Shown here: one piece after another, positions 43,391 through 54,870 of the stretch
Layout of the letters: every line of letters begins with the position of its first letter
Numbering within the stretch: the first letter of the stretch is position 1
From: Scalesia atractyloides
Lineage: Eukaryota; Streptophyta; Magnoliopsida; Asterales; Asteraceae
NCBI GenBank assembly: GCA_947069175.1
Contig: CAMTDV010000022.1
Location: forward strand, 34,287,476-34,351,475
Reading direction: 5' to 3'
DNA: 64,000 nucleotides
Translations under genes and position numbers: made by a program
Notes under the pieces: generated by a model
The model's input: only the letters and a program-made list of their open reading frames with translations
What the model was told of the DNA's origin: nothing
Databases searched by the model: none

Positions 43391-44261
43391 ATCTTTGAAG
43401 GGTTTTGAAGTGGTGTGAAAAAAATAGAAGAATCATGTGTATTTATAGTATTTTAGGATTAATGAGGTGATGACAAGTGTCCTCAAGTGTGGATTAGTGT
43501 CCTAACATGTGTCAACACCAAATTAAGTATGGCCAAGTGAGTGCTAGGTATCAAAAATTGGAGATATGTGACAAACTTGGTGAAGAGGCAAAAATCTTTA
43601 TTATTTTTTGATATTTTTGGCCCTTGGACTTGTATTTCATTTCTTTGTCATTTTTAACCCCTGTAACCTAATATTTAGGTTATATAAAGGTGTTAAGACA
43701 TGTGTAACTTGGATTATGCCTGAAAATGTCATGGATGTCGGTTCCTTTGGTTTTACGGTTACGCGTTTCGCAAAAATGCGTAAAACGCTTTAATGAACAC
43801 GAAAATGATCGAAATTGTGCAACGGTTGACATTTTTGCATTCTAATCAACAAAATATATTTTATTGAATACAAAAATATTTGGATTGATACACATGTTCC
43901 TATCTTGAATATGGACCAACAGACTTTTGCAATTTGATGAAAATAGTCCCTAGACTTGTATAAGCGTGTTTTTGTCATATCTAACCCTTCAAAACATATA
44001 TCTAAGTTATGTAAAGGGTATTTAGGGTATGTGTAGCTTATGTCCTTGTTTCGGAGTGTACGTCGTGTTAAACTGATTGCGTTTGAGTTTCAGTTAACGA
44101 ATTACTTCCACACAATTTTTTTGAGGGTTCGAAATCGTTGCAAGAAATTGAAATTGTGCAAATGTCTTAGATAATTAAACAAATTTCAGAAATAAAACAC
44201 AGGGTTTCATTGAATACGAAATTGTTTATAATTGTACAATGATTGAAAAGGCACAAATGTC
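43391..44261. other. Non-coding DNA with a diverged tandem duplication
   Basis: Segments at about 43614-43720 and 43937-44048 align (ACTTGTAT, TTTTGTCAT, TAACCC, GTTAT-TAAAGG, ATGTGTA), a period near 320 bases. The following parts also resemble each other (GAAATTGTGCAA). No gene is recognised. Confidence 0.45.
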
Positions 44262-44312
44262 ACACACGCAGACACACACACGCGCACACACACACACACA
44301 CACATATATATA
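44262..44312. repeat. (CA)n(TA)n microsatellite
   Basis: CA units interrupted by CG, followed by TA units. It borders MITE-like element e. Confidence 0.9.
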
Positions 44313-44645
44313 TAAAGAGAAAGAAAACACATGAAAACCCTGTTAAACAATGATCCTTTTTTATATTTGTTGAAGTATATGTTTTAGCTTCTACAAAATG
44401 AAAGAAAAAAACTTTTTGTACATAAGTGTTACACATAGCGTAAAAGATGTCACTATATAAGTTTTTACACATGTATTAGATATGCAATAAAAATGTGTAA
44501 CATGAGGTTTTGAAGGGCGTACATTTTTCTGTGTATTAACTAGTAAATAACATACATTGCATATGCTACAAAGATGAATGTTACAATGGGTTTTCACCTG
44601 TTTATCTAACTCAATAGGGTTTTCTAATTAGCCCTCATTTATATA
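44313..44645. mobile_element. MITE-like element e, TA-flanked
   Basis: The left end (GAAAACACATGAAAACCC) matches the reverse complement of the right end (AAACAGGTGAAAACCC). TATATA lies on both sides. No coding capacity. Confidence 0.5.
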
Positions 44646-44813
44646 TATGGGTTGCCTCATATACAAAGCAATAACAAGCAATGGGGATGTGGTACCGATG
44701 CGACACATTAGGATCCAACTTTTGTGGCTAACTATAAGTGATGTGGTCGACTTAACCTTTAGGCGACTAATTCGAATTCTAAAACTGCCTTTATTTAAAT
44801 TTTATTTAAATGT

Positions 44814-44993
44814 CATTTTAGTCCCTTTAGTTTGAGTCATTTTGCCAGTTTAGTCCAAAGGTTTCATTTTTTGCCTATGGGTCCAAAAATATAGACTAAA
44901 ATGGCAACGGTGAAACCTTTTTGGACCCACATGCGAAAAATGAAACCTTTGGACTAAACTGGCAAAATGACCCAAACCACAGGGACTAAAATG
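44814..44993. mobile_element. Foldback MITE, 180 bp, about 76-bp arms
   Basis: The arms begin CATTTTAGTCCC and share GTCATTTTGCCAGTTTAGTC and CAAAGGTTTCATTTTT with only a few mismatches. A loop of about 28 bases lies between. I could not find a clear target duplication. Confidence 0.8.
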
Positions 44994-46344
44994 GTAGTTA
45001 AGTCTTTAAAATTTATGTGTACTTAGAATACAAACATGTGGGAATAAGAAGATTTTGGGAATCGTCGGTGTACAATTTTAATTTGAAATAAAGTCATATT
45101 TTGTGTATTCTAATTCAGATCACATATTAATTGTTAAGCGAAAGCAAGTACATATTTAAACCAACAAAACTCGTTTAGTGCTCCATTTGCAATTCACTAA
45201 AACAATTCAACAAACCATAGGGTGTTTCGTTAAACTAAAATTTAGAAGAAAACCAAAGATTCACACTTTAAATCGATGAACCGTCATGCTAGTTGAGGTT
45301 TGTTCACAAACCCGAGATCCCAAATTAACTTTGTAACGCAGAAACCCGAACGCGTGACCCGAGAATTCCTTCACGCTCAAAAGTCACACCTGATTAAACC
45401 AAAGATAAACCCGATCAAAAGAAGTCAACTCGGTCAAACTGGCTTTTTGGTGGGCAGCTAGCTAGAGGCCCAATGTGGCTTGCTAGATCATGACAGTGGT
45501 CGAGTAGTTACCTGGATCGGCGCAGTGGTGGCGGCGGCGTATAGGCAGTGGTGTGGTTTTTGATTCACAACTTCGTGCTATGGTGTAACTTGAAATCTAA
45601 GCCACATTCATGTATTTTTGTACTAGTATTTAGCAGTTGTATACTAATACAAATACCACACTTAATACTTATTTCATAAATATTATTATATATTAGTTAT
45701 CCAATAAATAAAATATGATAGTCACCTACCATTTTATTTATGTTATGAATAATATTCATCCACCATATTTAATTAATTTAATTTAATTACCGATTTATTA
45801 TATAAATAACTTAATACAATTGATCATATCGTAAACGACTAATTCTATAGATGTTTCACCAGTTAATTAATCATGACTTGGACATCTCAAATCTAACAAT
45901 ATCTCACTACATAGACATTGGTGGATGCCTTGCTACATCTCACTACCTCTAACTATGACGTACCATATTCATCAATCAATTCGTTATGTTCAAGTAACTC
46001 CTTTACTTAACAAAGTACTAAAGCCATGATAACCTTATTCGTTATCCTTTCTTTTTAGAACATCCGTTAAACATGAAACTTGGATCAACAATCATTCTAA
46101 TATGTTGTTTAACCTTTCTTGTTCTTGTACTCTAATTTGAAGCGGTCTAACATACTACTCCTAGTTTGAGGGCGCTTGAATGTTCAGCTCCTTTTTTGAT
46201 AAAGGAGAACAATTTCTTTTGCAACATACAACGTCCACTTAATTTCAGATTTATCCCCAATCAAATATCCTTATTATTGCCTTACACGGGGGAGCAACGT
46301 TAGTTAAGATCAAAGAACAACCTTCGGCTTAAATTACTTCCATT
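44994..46344. other. Non-coding DNA, nothing recognised
   Basis: AT-rich sequence with no motif I can place. The 3' LTR of E5 would be expected here, but I see no match to the LTR end at 53822. Confidence 0.4.
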
Positions 46345-49300
46345 ATGTTCCTTCGGTCTATCAATAGAAGGATTATACTAATTTCAAAATATCTTATGAC
46401 TAAGATCCACGAAGAACGTTTTGAAGCGGGTTACATTTTGCTTTCATCTGATCCTCTCATTCCAAGTAAATTCTGGGCCACGTTTGGATTCCCAACGAAG
46501 TTTAACTTTCGATATACGTCTACGCTTGAGTTTCTTGACTTCACGTCCAATATCTCCACAGGTTTCTCGACAAAGTGCATAGTGTCATCAACGTGAATTT
46601 CATCGAGGGCAATGTGGAGGTTTGTATCGCTAAACACTTTTTCAAATTGGACATGTGGAATGTTGGGTGAATATTCCCAAGCTCAGGAGGTACTTCAAGT
46701 CGATAGGCCACCTTTCCGATTCTCTCAACTATCTTGAATGGTCCAATATATCGTGGTGCAAGTTTTCCTTTCTTTCCAAATCTAATCACACCTTTCCAAG
46801 GGGATACCTTGAGAAGGATGTGATCACCAACTTGAATTCCAAGGGCTTACGTCGTTTGTCCACATAACTCTTTTGATGGCTTCTAGCTATGAGAAGTTTA
46901 TCGCGAATTTTCTTGACTTTTTCTGTTGTATCGTGAATGAGTTCAGGTCCAGTGAGCTGAGCTTCACCAACCTCATTCTAGCAGACAGCTGAACGACATT
47001 TTTGACCGCATAGAGCTTTCAAAGGCGCCATATTGATGCTGGCGTGATAACTATTGTTGTAGGAGAATTCGACCAATGGTAGATGCGAATCCCAACTACC
47101 ACCAAATTCAATCACACATGCTCTAAGCATATCTTCCAGTGTTTGAATTGTCCGTTCAGATTGTCCATTCGTTTGAGGATGATAAGCAGTGCTCAGATTG
47201 AGTTTGGTTCCCATGGCAGATTGCATGGTCTTCCAAAAGTGAGATGAGAATCAAGCATCTCGATCGGATATGATGTTCAAAGGAACACCATGACGAGATA
47301 CAATCTCATCAACATAGATCTTGGCGAGTTTGTTAGCAGATAGATCCTCATGAAATTGCAAAAAAGTGTGCTGACTTTGTTAAGTGATCGATGATTACCC
47401 AAATGGCATCATGACATCTAGGTATGCGCGGTAGTTTAGTGATGAGATCCATCGCAATGTTCTCCCACTTCCATACCGGTATTTCTGGTTGCTCCAGTAA
47501 ACTAGATGGGCGCTAATGTTCTGCCTTAACTTTAAGACAAGTTAGGAATTTAGACACATACAAGGCAATGTCCTTCTTCATACCCGACCACCAATACTAG
47601 GTACAGAGATCCTTATACATTTTGTCTGTACCATGATGGATTGAATAACGAGACTTATGAGCTTCATCCATCAATAAGGTGTGGAGATTGTCTTGACTAG
47701 GAATCTGTGGAAGGTTCCTGTAGTAAGTAATCCGTTATCTTTGTTTCGAGTTGAAGTTCGAGATTTTGTGGCAGCTCATTTTTCAACAAGCTTTAGGTCA
47801 CACATGTATGTTGTGCTTGAAGGATACGTGTCAGGATATCAACTCGAAACAATGAATTTTGACACGTTCCTTATGGCTAAGCGCATCAGCCACAACATTC
47901 GCCTTACTAGGATAATATCGAATCTCGCAGTCGTAGTCATTCAGAAATTTGACCCAACTTCGTTGTCTCATGTTTAGCTCCTTTTGATTGAATATCTATT
48001 GGAGACTTTTATGGTCAGTGAAAACCACACATTTCATACCGTAAAGGTAGTGTCTCCAAATTTTGAGAGCAAAAACTACGGCTCCTTCATGAGTTGTGTA
48101 GTTCTTCTCGTGGATTTTCAATTGTCTTGACGCATAGGCTATGACTTTGTCTCTTTGCATTAGAACACAACCAAGGACTTGGTTTGATGCGTCACAATAG
48201 ACAATGAAATCTTCATTGTCGTGGGGTAAAGATAAAATAGGAGCATCATAGAGTTTTTGTTTTAGTGTTTGAAAGGCTTACTTTTGTTTGGGTCCCCACT
48301 CAAAAGGTTTATTCTTCTAATTCAAAGTGTTTGAAAGGCTTCCTTTGAAAAGTCCACGATGAATCGTCGATAATATCCAACAAGAGCAAGAAATGACGAA
48401 CTTCGGTAGGAGTAGTAGGTGTACTCCAATCCTAATCGCACTGATTTTGGCGGGATCTACATGTATACCTTGTTCATTAATAAAGTGACTCAAAAATTGA
48501 ACTTATTTTAGCCAAAATTCACACTTGGAGAATTTGGCGTAAAGTTTTTCTTTCTTCAGGAGTTCCATCGTTAGACGGAGATGTTGTTCGTGATCGGCTC
48601 GAGGCATTAGAATAAATGAGGATGTCATCGATGAAAACAATGATGAACTTGTCTATATAAGGTTTACAAACCCTATTCATTAAGTCCATGAAGACGGCAG
48701 GAGCATTCGTCCAACCAAAAGGCGTGACAGTGAACTCGTAATGGCCGTATCGAATGCGAAAAGCAGTCTAGGGAATATCTTCTTGGAGTGCACGAAGTTG
48801 ATGATACCTAGAACGTAGATCAATATTTGAAAAGTAGGTCGCACCTTGTAGCTGATCAAAGAGATCATCAATGCGAGGTAGGGGATATCGACTTTTTATT
48901 GTGAGTTTGTTGAGCTCACGATAATCGATACACATACGGAAGGATCATCTTTCTTTTTCATGAATAGGACAAGAGCGCCCCAAGGTGAAAAGCTCGAACG
49001 AATGAATCCCTTGTTTGAAAGTTCTTAGAGTTGCTTTGACAACTCTTGCACTTCAGATGGTGCAAGACGGTAAGGAGATTTGACAATTGGGTTTGCACCA
49101 GGTACAAGGCAATACGAAACTCAACTTGACGAGTTAAGGATAAACCAGGTAGCTCTTCAGGAAACACCTCAGGATATTCATGAACAATGGGTTGTCCTGA
49201 ATAGTTTTGCCCTTGCCTTTTTCCTTTACGATTTGTATCAAGAAGGCTACATAATTCTTTCGTAGGTATTTTTGGGCATGGGTACAGGTCATGAGCTTTA

Positions 49301-49680
49301 GGCTACTAGAGGGTTTCTCTCAATAAAGTTCTAAGGTCTCTCCAGACGAAAGAGGTATACGAACAACCTAGTCAAATAAGATCACCTCAGCATGGTGTTT
49401 GGTTGACCAATCCATTCCTATGATGATGTCAAAACTCCTGAGTTGTATTGGTGTGAGGTCAATGGGAAAAGGTGGTTATCCACGTTCAACTGGCAACTAC
49501 GAATGACATAGTCGAGCACAAGGGGTTCACCACTAGCTATTTCCACCATTAAGGGTTTTCCTAGTTTAGTTCTAGGCATCGAAAGCAAAGGTTCAAAGGC
49601 TAGTCATACAAAGCTTCTATCAGCACCCGAATCGAAAAGAATAGAAGAAGGATGATCGTTAACAAGGAACGTGCCGTTAA
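46345..49680 (-). pseudogene. pol: E5 pol: protease, RT, RNase H, integrase, chromodomain-like tail, broken
   Basis: Reading the minus strand, the protease motif FDSGADRSFV (near 49640-49614) is intact. RT keeps FIDD at 48635-48624; the preceding PxFMDLMNRV block is readable near 48690. RNase H is spread over about 48320-47930. The integrase zinc region lies near 47560, and the DDE Glu region NGQSERTIQTLEDMLRACV near 47165. KLAPRYIGPFKIVERIGKVA starts at about 46770, and the tail VEILD (46570), followed by a shifted chromodomain-like part, ends near 46400. There are numerous stops and frame changes. Confidence 0.82.
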
Positions 49681-50872
49681 TGACTTCGTTATCAACACGA
49701 GCCTCGTTGGCATTGATGTTGAATGCATGTCCACAGGCTGGATTTGCATTCGCGTTCACCAAGTTTGGGCAGTTGTTTCTAAAGTGACTCATCTCGCCAC
49801 AATTGTAGCAAGAACCAGGTGGGAACGGGGGTCTAGCAGGGATGGCTTAGGGTTGAACAGGGTTCTGAAGAGTTTGTTTTTGGGTCGAACGACAAACATT
49901 TGCTATATGACCGAATCTTCCACAGGAGGTACATTGGCAACACTGTAGGTGAGCTTGATGGTGACCATTGCACCGTTGCAATATGGTGCGTACCAGCATA
50001 GGGTTACCTCGCAGGAGTTATGCTGGCTGGTTTTGAGTGTTCTAGTTGGGTTGTGCAACAAATGCAAAGTTGTGTGAAGCCTTACGCTTCCTCGACTTCT
50101 TGGAAGACTTCACTTTGTTCTCCTTTGTTTTCTCTTGAGTGGTCTTAGCTGCCTGTTTCTTATCACCCTTGCGAAATAGTTTCCCCTTCTTAACCTGAGA
50201 CTCAGTCATGGTAGAAGCTAATTCGATAGCCTGTCGAACAGTGGTAAAGTTGTTGCCAGTAACAATGTCCTGAACAGGGTCAGGCAGGCCATCGATGTAC
50301 CTCGCGATTGCTTTACCCAACGAGGTGACCATGACGGGACACAACAAGCTCAATTCTTCGTAACGGTTAGTGTAGGCACGATGCTCTCCACTATCTTGTT
50401 TAAGATTGTGGAATTCATCTTCCAGTGCCGTTGTTCATGTCATGGGTAGAATTCCCTCATCATTAGAGCTCGAAGCTCTTCCCACGTTTGTGCCATTGCC
50501 ACATCGGCACCCCTATCTCTCATCACACCATTCCACCATGTAAGTGCTCTTTTCTAGAATACACTTGATGCAAACTCGACTTTTCGCTCATTTGGGAATT
50601 GAACATGACGAAATGTGCTTTCGAGACCATCAAATCACTACAGGAGACTAGTAGCTCCTTCGGACCTAGTAAACTTGAGTGGGTTAGCCGAGTTAAATTA
50701 TTTGTAGTTGCATGATGCGCGTGCATTGTTGTTGTTGCTGTTGTTGTTATTGTTGTTGTTATTATTTTCTTGGTTATCTGGGTCACTAGGTTAAGGAGTA
50801 CAGCAGCAATTTGCTGAGCGATCATAGCTGCCATTTCGGCATCCCTTGAGTTGTATTACGTCGAGGAGGCAT
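49681..50872 (-). pseudogene. gag: E5 gag, broken, with a polyglutamine-coding tract
   Basis: It starts at the ATG at 50872 (MPPRRNTTQGMPKWQ), with stops soon after. A GTT/GTC repeat at 50727-50765 (minus-strand CAA/CAG) would code for Gln. The gag core is badly shifted. The C-terminal part (50353-50042: ARYIDGLPDPVQDIV, then a Lys-rich tail) is recognisable. An intact CCHC knuckle, CYNCGEMSHFRNNC, lies near 49811-49770. Confidence 0.72.
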
Positions 50873-51088
50873 TCTAGAAGAAAACATGAGAAAAAATATG
50901 CGAGATTGACATTGGATAATCAAGAGAGATGTTAAAAATATCGATGAAATATAAGGATGGTGGTCATTCGTTCGTTACTTAAAAACAAACAATCGACACA
51001 CGGTGACTAATCAAAGTAAATGGGTCTTTACAATGTATCACGAAGACATGCTTTAGCCTATAAGTGGACCTGACTAGTAGAACCTGCA
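50873..51088 (-). other. E5 leader, gag-proximal part
   Basis: Minus-strand non-coding leader with TAGGCTAAAGCATG, similar to E3's leader phrase before its gag. Its upstream continuation lies beyond the inverted-repeat insertion. Confidence 0.55.
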
Positions 51089-53496
51089 ACATTTTCCATA
51101 AAGGCAGTGTGATGAGGAAATGCTGCACTATCTGTAAAGAGTGTCTCTATCTCCTTCACTGCAGCTTCTTCTTTCCTCGTCATACCCACCTTTTCACACT
51201 TCAACATCTCAGCTTCACTCAACAGCTTTCTAACCTCAGCATCACTCCCGTTTCTGATATCAGAATGAGATCCATAACCACCTGAACTTGAACACTCTTC
51301 ATCAGAACTACCAGCATACCCAGAAGTATCATCATTATCTGGAGTATTGATACTGTGAACATGTTTGATTTGATCAACGATATTCGCATAACATGCAGTT
51401 CTTCCGTTGTTCTCAGTTCCCAACTGTACTGACCAATCGCATCCTTCATCAGATTGAACTACCAAAGCTCTGTGTGTGTTCGAAGGTCCTGATTGATTGG
51501 TATTGTTTGAGTTTCCAACAGCTACCATTCTTATCTCATTGTTGAACTGAGCTGTGTTGGGTGGTTGAGATTGATTTCAAAAGGGGTCGTGATTTCCTTC
51601 TTTGCTGGGCCTCGTGCATTCCCGTTTAAATGACCTCTTTCTCCGCAGTTGAAGCAAGTAACGGCTGTTTTGTTAAAGCCGTATTTTGTATCCTTCTTGC
51701 TCTCCAACTGGTTCTTCCTGTTCTTCGCATGTAATCCTTTGCTCTTCTCACAGCACTTGGAAAAGCCACTTGATATCCATCAGCTCCATCTCATCTCGGT
51801 CAATTTGTTGGTAGTCTTCGTTTGTCAAATAGATGTTTCCTATTTGACCTGCAACTAAACCACAATAAGCACTGACCATTGTGTTGAGAAGTTCCATATG
51901 TTCCTGTGCAACTTCTACGCTGACTTTAGAGAGATGGGACGTGTCAAGTTTGACAGTGTTGGGATTTGCAGATTGGCAATTGTTTCCATATAAAGCTTGT
52001 TGAGGAGCTTGCTGTGGAGCTTGATGAGCTAAATCTCTTGGTTGTGGAAGGAAGGCTTTTGGATCAAATGCTTGCCCGTAGACTGACTTGATTGAACAGG
52101 TTGTGGAAGGAAGGGGTTCACGTTTGAAGGTTTCATGTTCATGGAAAATGAAACTTTGAATGATATGACCACACGTTTTTATCATCTGCTCAGCGAGATG
52201 TACTCTTACAAAGTGTTAGCAGCACCACAAGAAATTGTGAAGCGATTTGCTGATGCTTTACCACCGATATGGGGTCTATTTATTGACTTATTAAAACATA
52301 CAAGTGTTTTGGACTCAATTAGTATTTATGAATTTGTGCAGAAACTAGAGAACAAGAATGAAGAAGAACTCCGGAAGGCACAACGAGTCACTGTTCCACA
52401 AAACCCTGAGATGTACTTCGGAGGTATTCATGCAGGTACGAGCTCAAACAAGCAAACAAAGCTGTAAACCACGTTTGTGTCAAACGTGAACCCCTTCCTT
52501 CCACAACCTGTTCAATCAAGTCAGTCTACGGGCAAGCATTTGATCTGAAAGCCTTCCTTCCACAACCAAGAGATTTAGCTCATCAAGCTCCACAGCAAGC
52601 TCCTCAACAAGCTTTATATGGAAACAATTGCCAATCTTCAAATCCCAACACTGTCAAACTTGACACGTTCCATCTCTCTAAAGTCAGCGTAGAAGTTGCA
52701 CAAGAACATATGGAACTTCTCAACACAATGGTCAGTGCTTATTGTGGTTTAGTTGCAGGTCAAATAGGAAACATCTATTTGACAAACGGAGACTACCAAC
52801 AAATTGACCGAGATGAGATGGAGCTGATGGATATCAAGTGGGCTTTTGCAAGTGCTGTGAGAAGAGCAAAGGATTACATGGGGAGAACAGGAAGAACCAG
52901 TTTGGAAGCAAGAAGGATACAAAATACGGCTTTAACAAAACAGCCGTTACTTGCTTGAACTGTGGAGAAAGAGGTCATTTAAACGGGAATGAACGAGGCC
53001 CAGCAAAGAAGGAAATCACGACCTCTTTTGAAATCAATCTCAACCACCCAACACAGCTCAGTTCAACAATGAGATAAGAATGGTAGCTGTTGGAAAGTCA
53101 AACAATACCAATCAATCAGGACCTTCAAACACACACAGAGCTTTGGTAGTTCAATCTGATGAAGGATGCGATTGGTCAGTACAGTTGGGAACTGAGAACA
53201 ATGGAAGAACTGCATGTTATGCGAATATCGTCGATCAAATCAAACATGTTCACAGTATCTATACTCAAGATAATGATGATACTTCTGGGTATGCTGGTAG
53301 TTCTGATGAAGAGCGTTCAAGTTCAGGTGGTTATGGATCTCATTCTGATATCAGAAACGGGAGTGATGCTGAGGTTAGAAAGCTGTTGAGTGAAGCTGAG
53401 ATGTTGAAGTGTGAAAAGGTGGGTATGACGAGGAAAGAAGAAGCTGCAGTGAAGGAGATAGAGACACTCTTTACAGATAGTACAACATTTCCTCAC
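51089..53496. repeat. Inverted repeat of Copia gag: arms about 1.03 kb, loop about 350 bp
   Basis: The left arm (51089-52122, minus orientation) and right arm (52476-53496, plus orientation) are nearly identical; equivalent 76-codon frames (51449-51219 and 53159-53389) differ at three residues. The loop (52123-52475) plus the right arm are collinear with E4 gag at about 56962-58320. The left arm extends about 37 bases further (to ATGTTGCA) than the right arm. It encodes no complete protein; the arms contain the gag zinc knuckle and acidic region, each with frameshifts. A transcript across it would fold into a long hairpin. Confidence 0.88.
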
Positions 53497-53821
53497 CCCA
53501 AGAGTTCCCAAGTAAGAGTGACTGGTCCGATAATGCGTATTTGTACGAACACTCTAGCCTTAGACAAAAAACTCAGGGTACAGGCATCCACCCTTCCAGA
53601 TTGTACGTGTTCACATTAATAAAACCCAAACTTTGACAGGATTTTGAAAACTTGCAAGGCTTCAAGCCAAAACAAATCATCTAAGGATAGATGATTGATT
53701 TTCAAAATGTATTTGTAACTTGTGTATTTGTTTTGTAGTCGCCTAAGGATAGGTGATGGTATTGTTTTAAAAATCTAAACGCAAGATAACTCACGTTAGG
53801 GTCCTAGGAAGGTTATAGTTG
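53497..53821 (-). other. E5 leader, LTR-proximal part
   Basis: The minus strand continues a Gypsy leader (CCTAAGGAT-type repeats near 53680 and 53742, then CTTGGGAACTCTT). No PBS match is visible beside the LTR end at 53822. Confidence 0.45.
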
Positions 53822-54870
53822 TAACACCCCGACCGCGTAAAACAACGAACCGCGGCGGAAACGTCGGGGAGTCATGTCACAGAACTATTGTTTCACAACT
53901 CATGGAATTTAAAATTTTGTTTTATTAAGTTTAATGTTTACATTGTCTTGGGATAAACAGAAACAACACGTAAATAAATTGTATTTCATGTTTTAAGTCA
54001 CTAAGGCCCGCGTCCATTCCTACGTGAAGCATGCATCATATTATCAAGCATTGACTCCTGAAACATATGTGAAAAGAGAGTCGGCATAAAAACGCCGGCG
54101 AGTACATAGGTTTTGTGAGTGTGTCAAATTCGTGGCTTTGTATACATATTACAACACCTCGTCTAATTATAAGAGTTATTAAGTGAAAACCTCGTATTAA
54201 AAGTGTTTGATATTGCAATACAATTAACCAACTATAACAAGTTGGTTAGAGTTTGAAAACCTTATAGCCATGAATCTTGACCAAAACGTTTCTTTTGTAA
54301 AAACCTTGTAATAGATTGATTCAAAAGAAAACTCCGTATGGTTTATATCTGTAAGTGAAAACATTGCGTGATTGTTCAAAACCATTTGTTCGTGTTATAA
54401 ACCATTTGTCCGTGTTATAAACCAATCGTCCTTGTCATAAACCAATTGTCCATGTCATAAACAAATCGTCCGTGTTTTTTAATTGTGAAAACTTTTGATC
54501 GTTCTTTAATGAACACATTCAAACCTGTGTTGACTATACCACCAAAGGGTATCTTTAATAGACCACCAAAGGGTCTCTTTAACTAGACTAATAAGTCAAC
54601 AAATGATTTGTCAATCAGAACAGTTTCTGCATTACCCAAACTTCCACCAAATCTAGTGAATAGTCCGATAATGGGATCGTCAGTTCTATGATACCATGTC
54701 AGTCCTTTGGTACCATAACATACTACTGGTCGGCTCGGTCAAAGCTAATGAATGTCGTTCGTGTTATGGATAATGAAACAACAAGTTTTTCACATTATTG
54801 AAATCGTATTGTTTTATATATAAACCATAGACATTGTTTTTGAAAACTTGAAATGATTTAGCAGATATGA
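53822..54870 (-). repeat. Gypsy LTR fragment, minus orientation (probable 5' LTR of E5)
   Basis: On the minus strand it ends CGGTCGGGGTGTTACA, the same kind of terminus as E3's LTR. A paired CCCCGAC lies about 40 bases before. It contains five 20-bp tandem units (54382-54480) and a duplicated ACCACCAAAGGGT (about 54538 and 54565). The outer end was not identified, probably lost at E4. Confidence 0.55.
54382..54480. repeat. 20-bp tandem repeat, five units
   Basis: Units at 54382, 54402, 54422, 54442 and 54462 follow the pattern CCATTTGTCCGTGTTATAAA with one to five changes. Confidence 0.85.

Larger units (their letters stand above)
46345..54870 (-). mobile_element. E5: Ty3/Gypsy retrotransposon, degenerate, with insertion in its leader
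   Basis: On the minus strand: LTR fragment (54870-53822), leader (53821-53497 and 51088-50873), gag, protease, RT, RNase H, integrase and chromodomain-like tail. It is a relative of E3 but much older, judging by its stops. The leader is interrupted by an inverted repeat of Copia gag. No 3' LTR was found. Confidence 0.75.

Noticed and set aside
45520..45560. GCGGCGGCG-rich spot as a gene promoter or CpG island
   Set aside because: Only a few dozen bases, with no ORF or TATA context nearby.
54382..54480. CRISPR-like array
   Set aside because: Units are contiguous with no spacers, and the DNA is plant retroelement. It is a simple tandem repeat.
53822..54870. Plus-strand LTR start (TGTAACACCCC)
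   Set aside because: The reverse complement matches the LTR end GGGGTGTGACA of E3 with its paired CCCCGAC, so minus orientation fits better.
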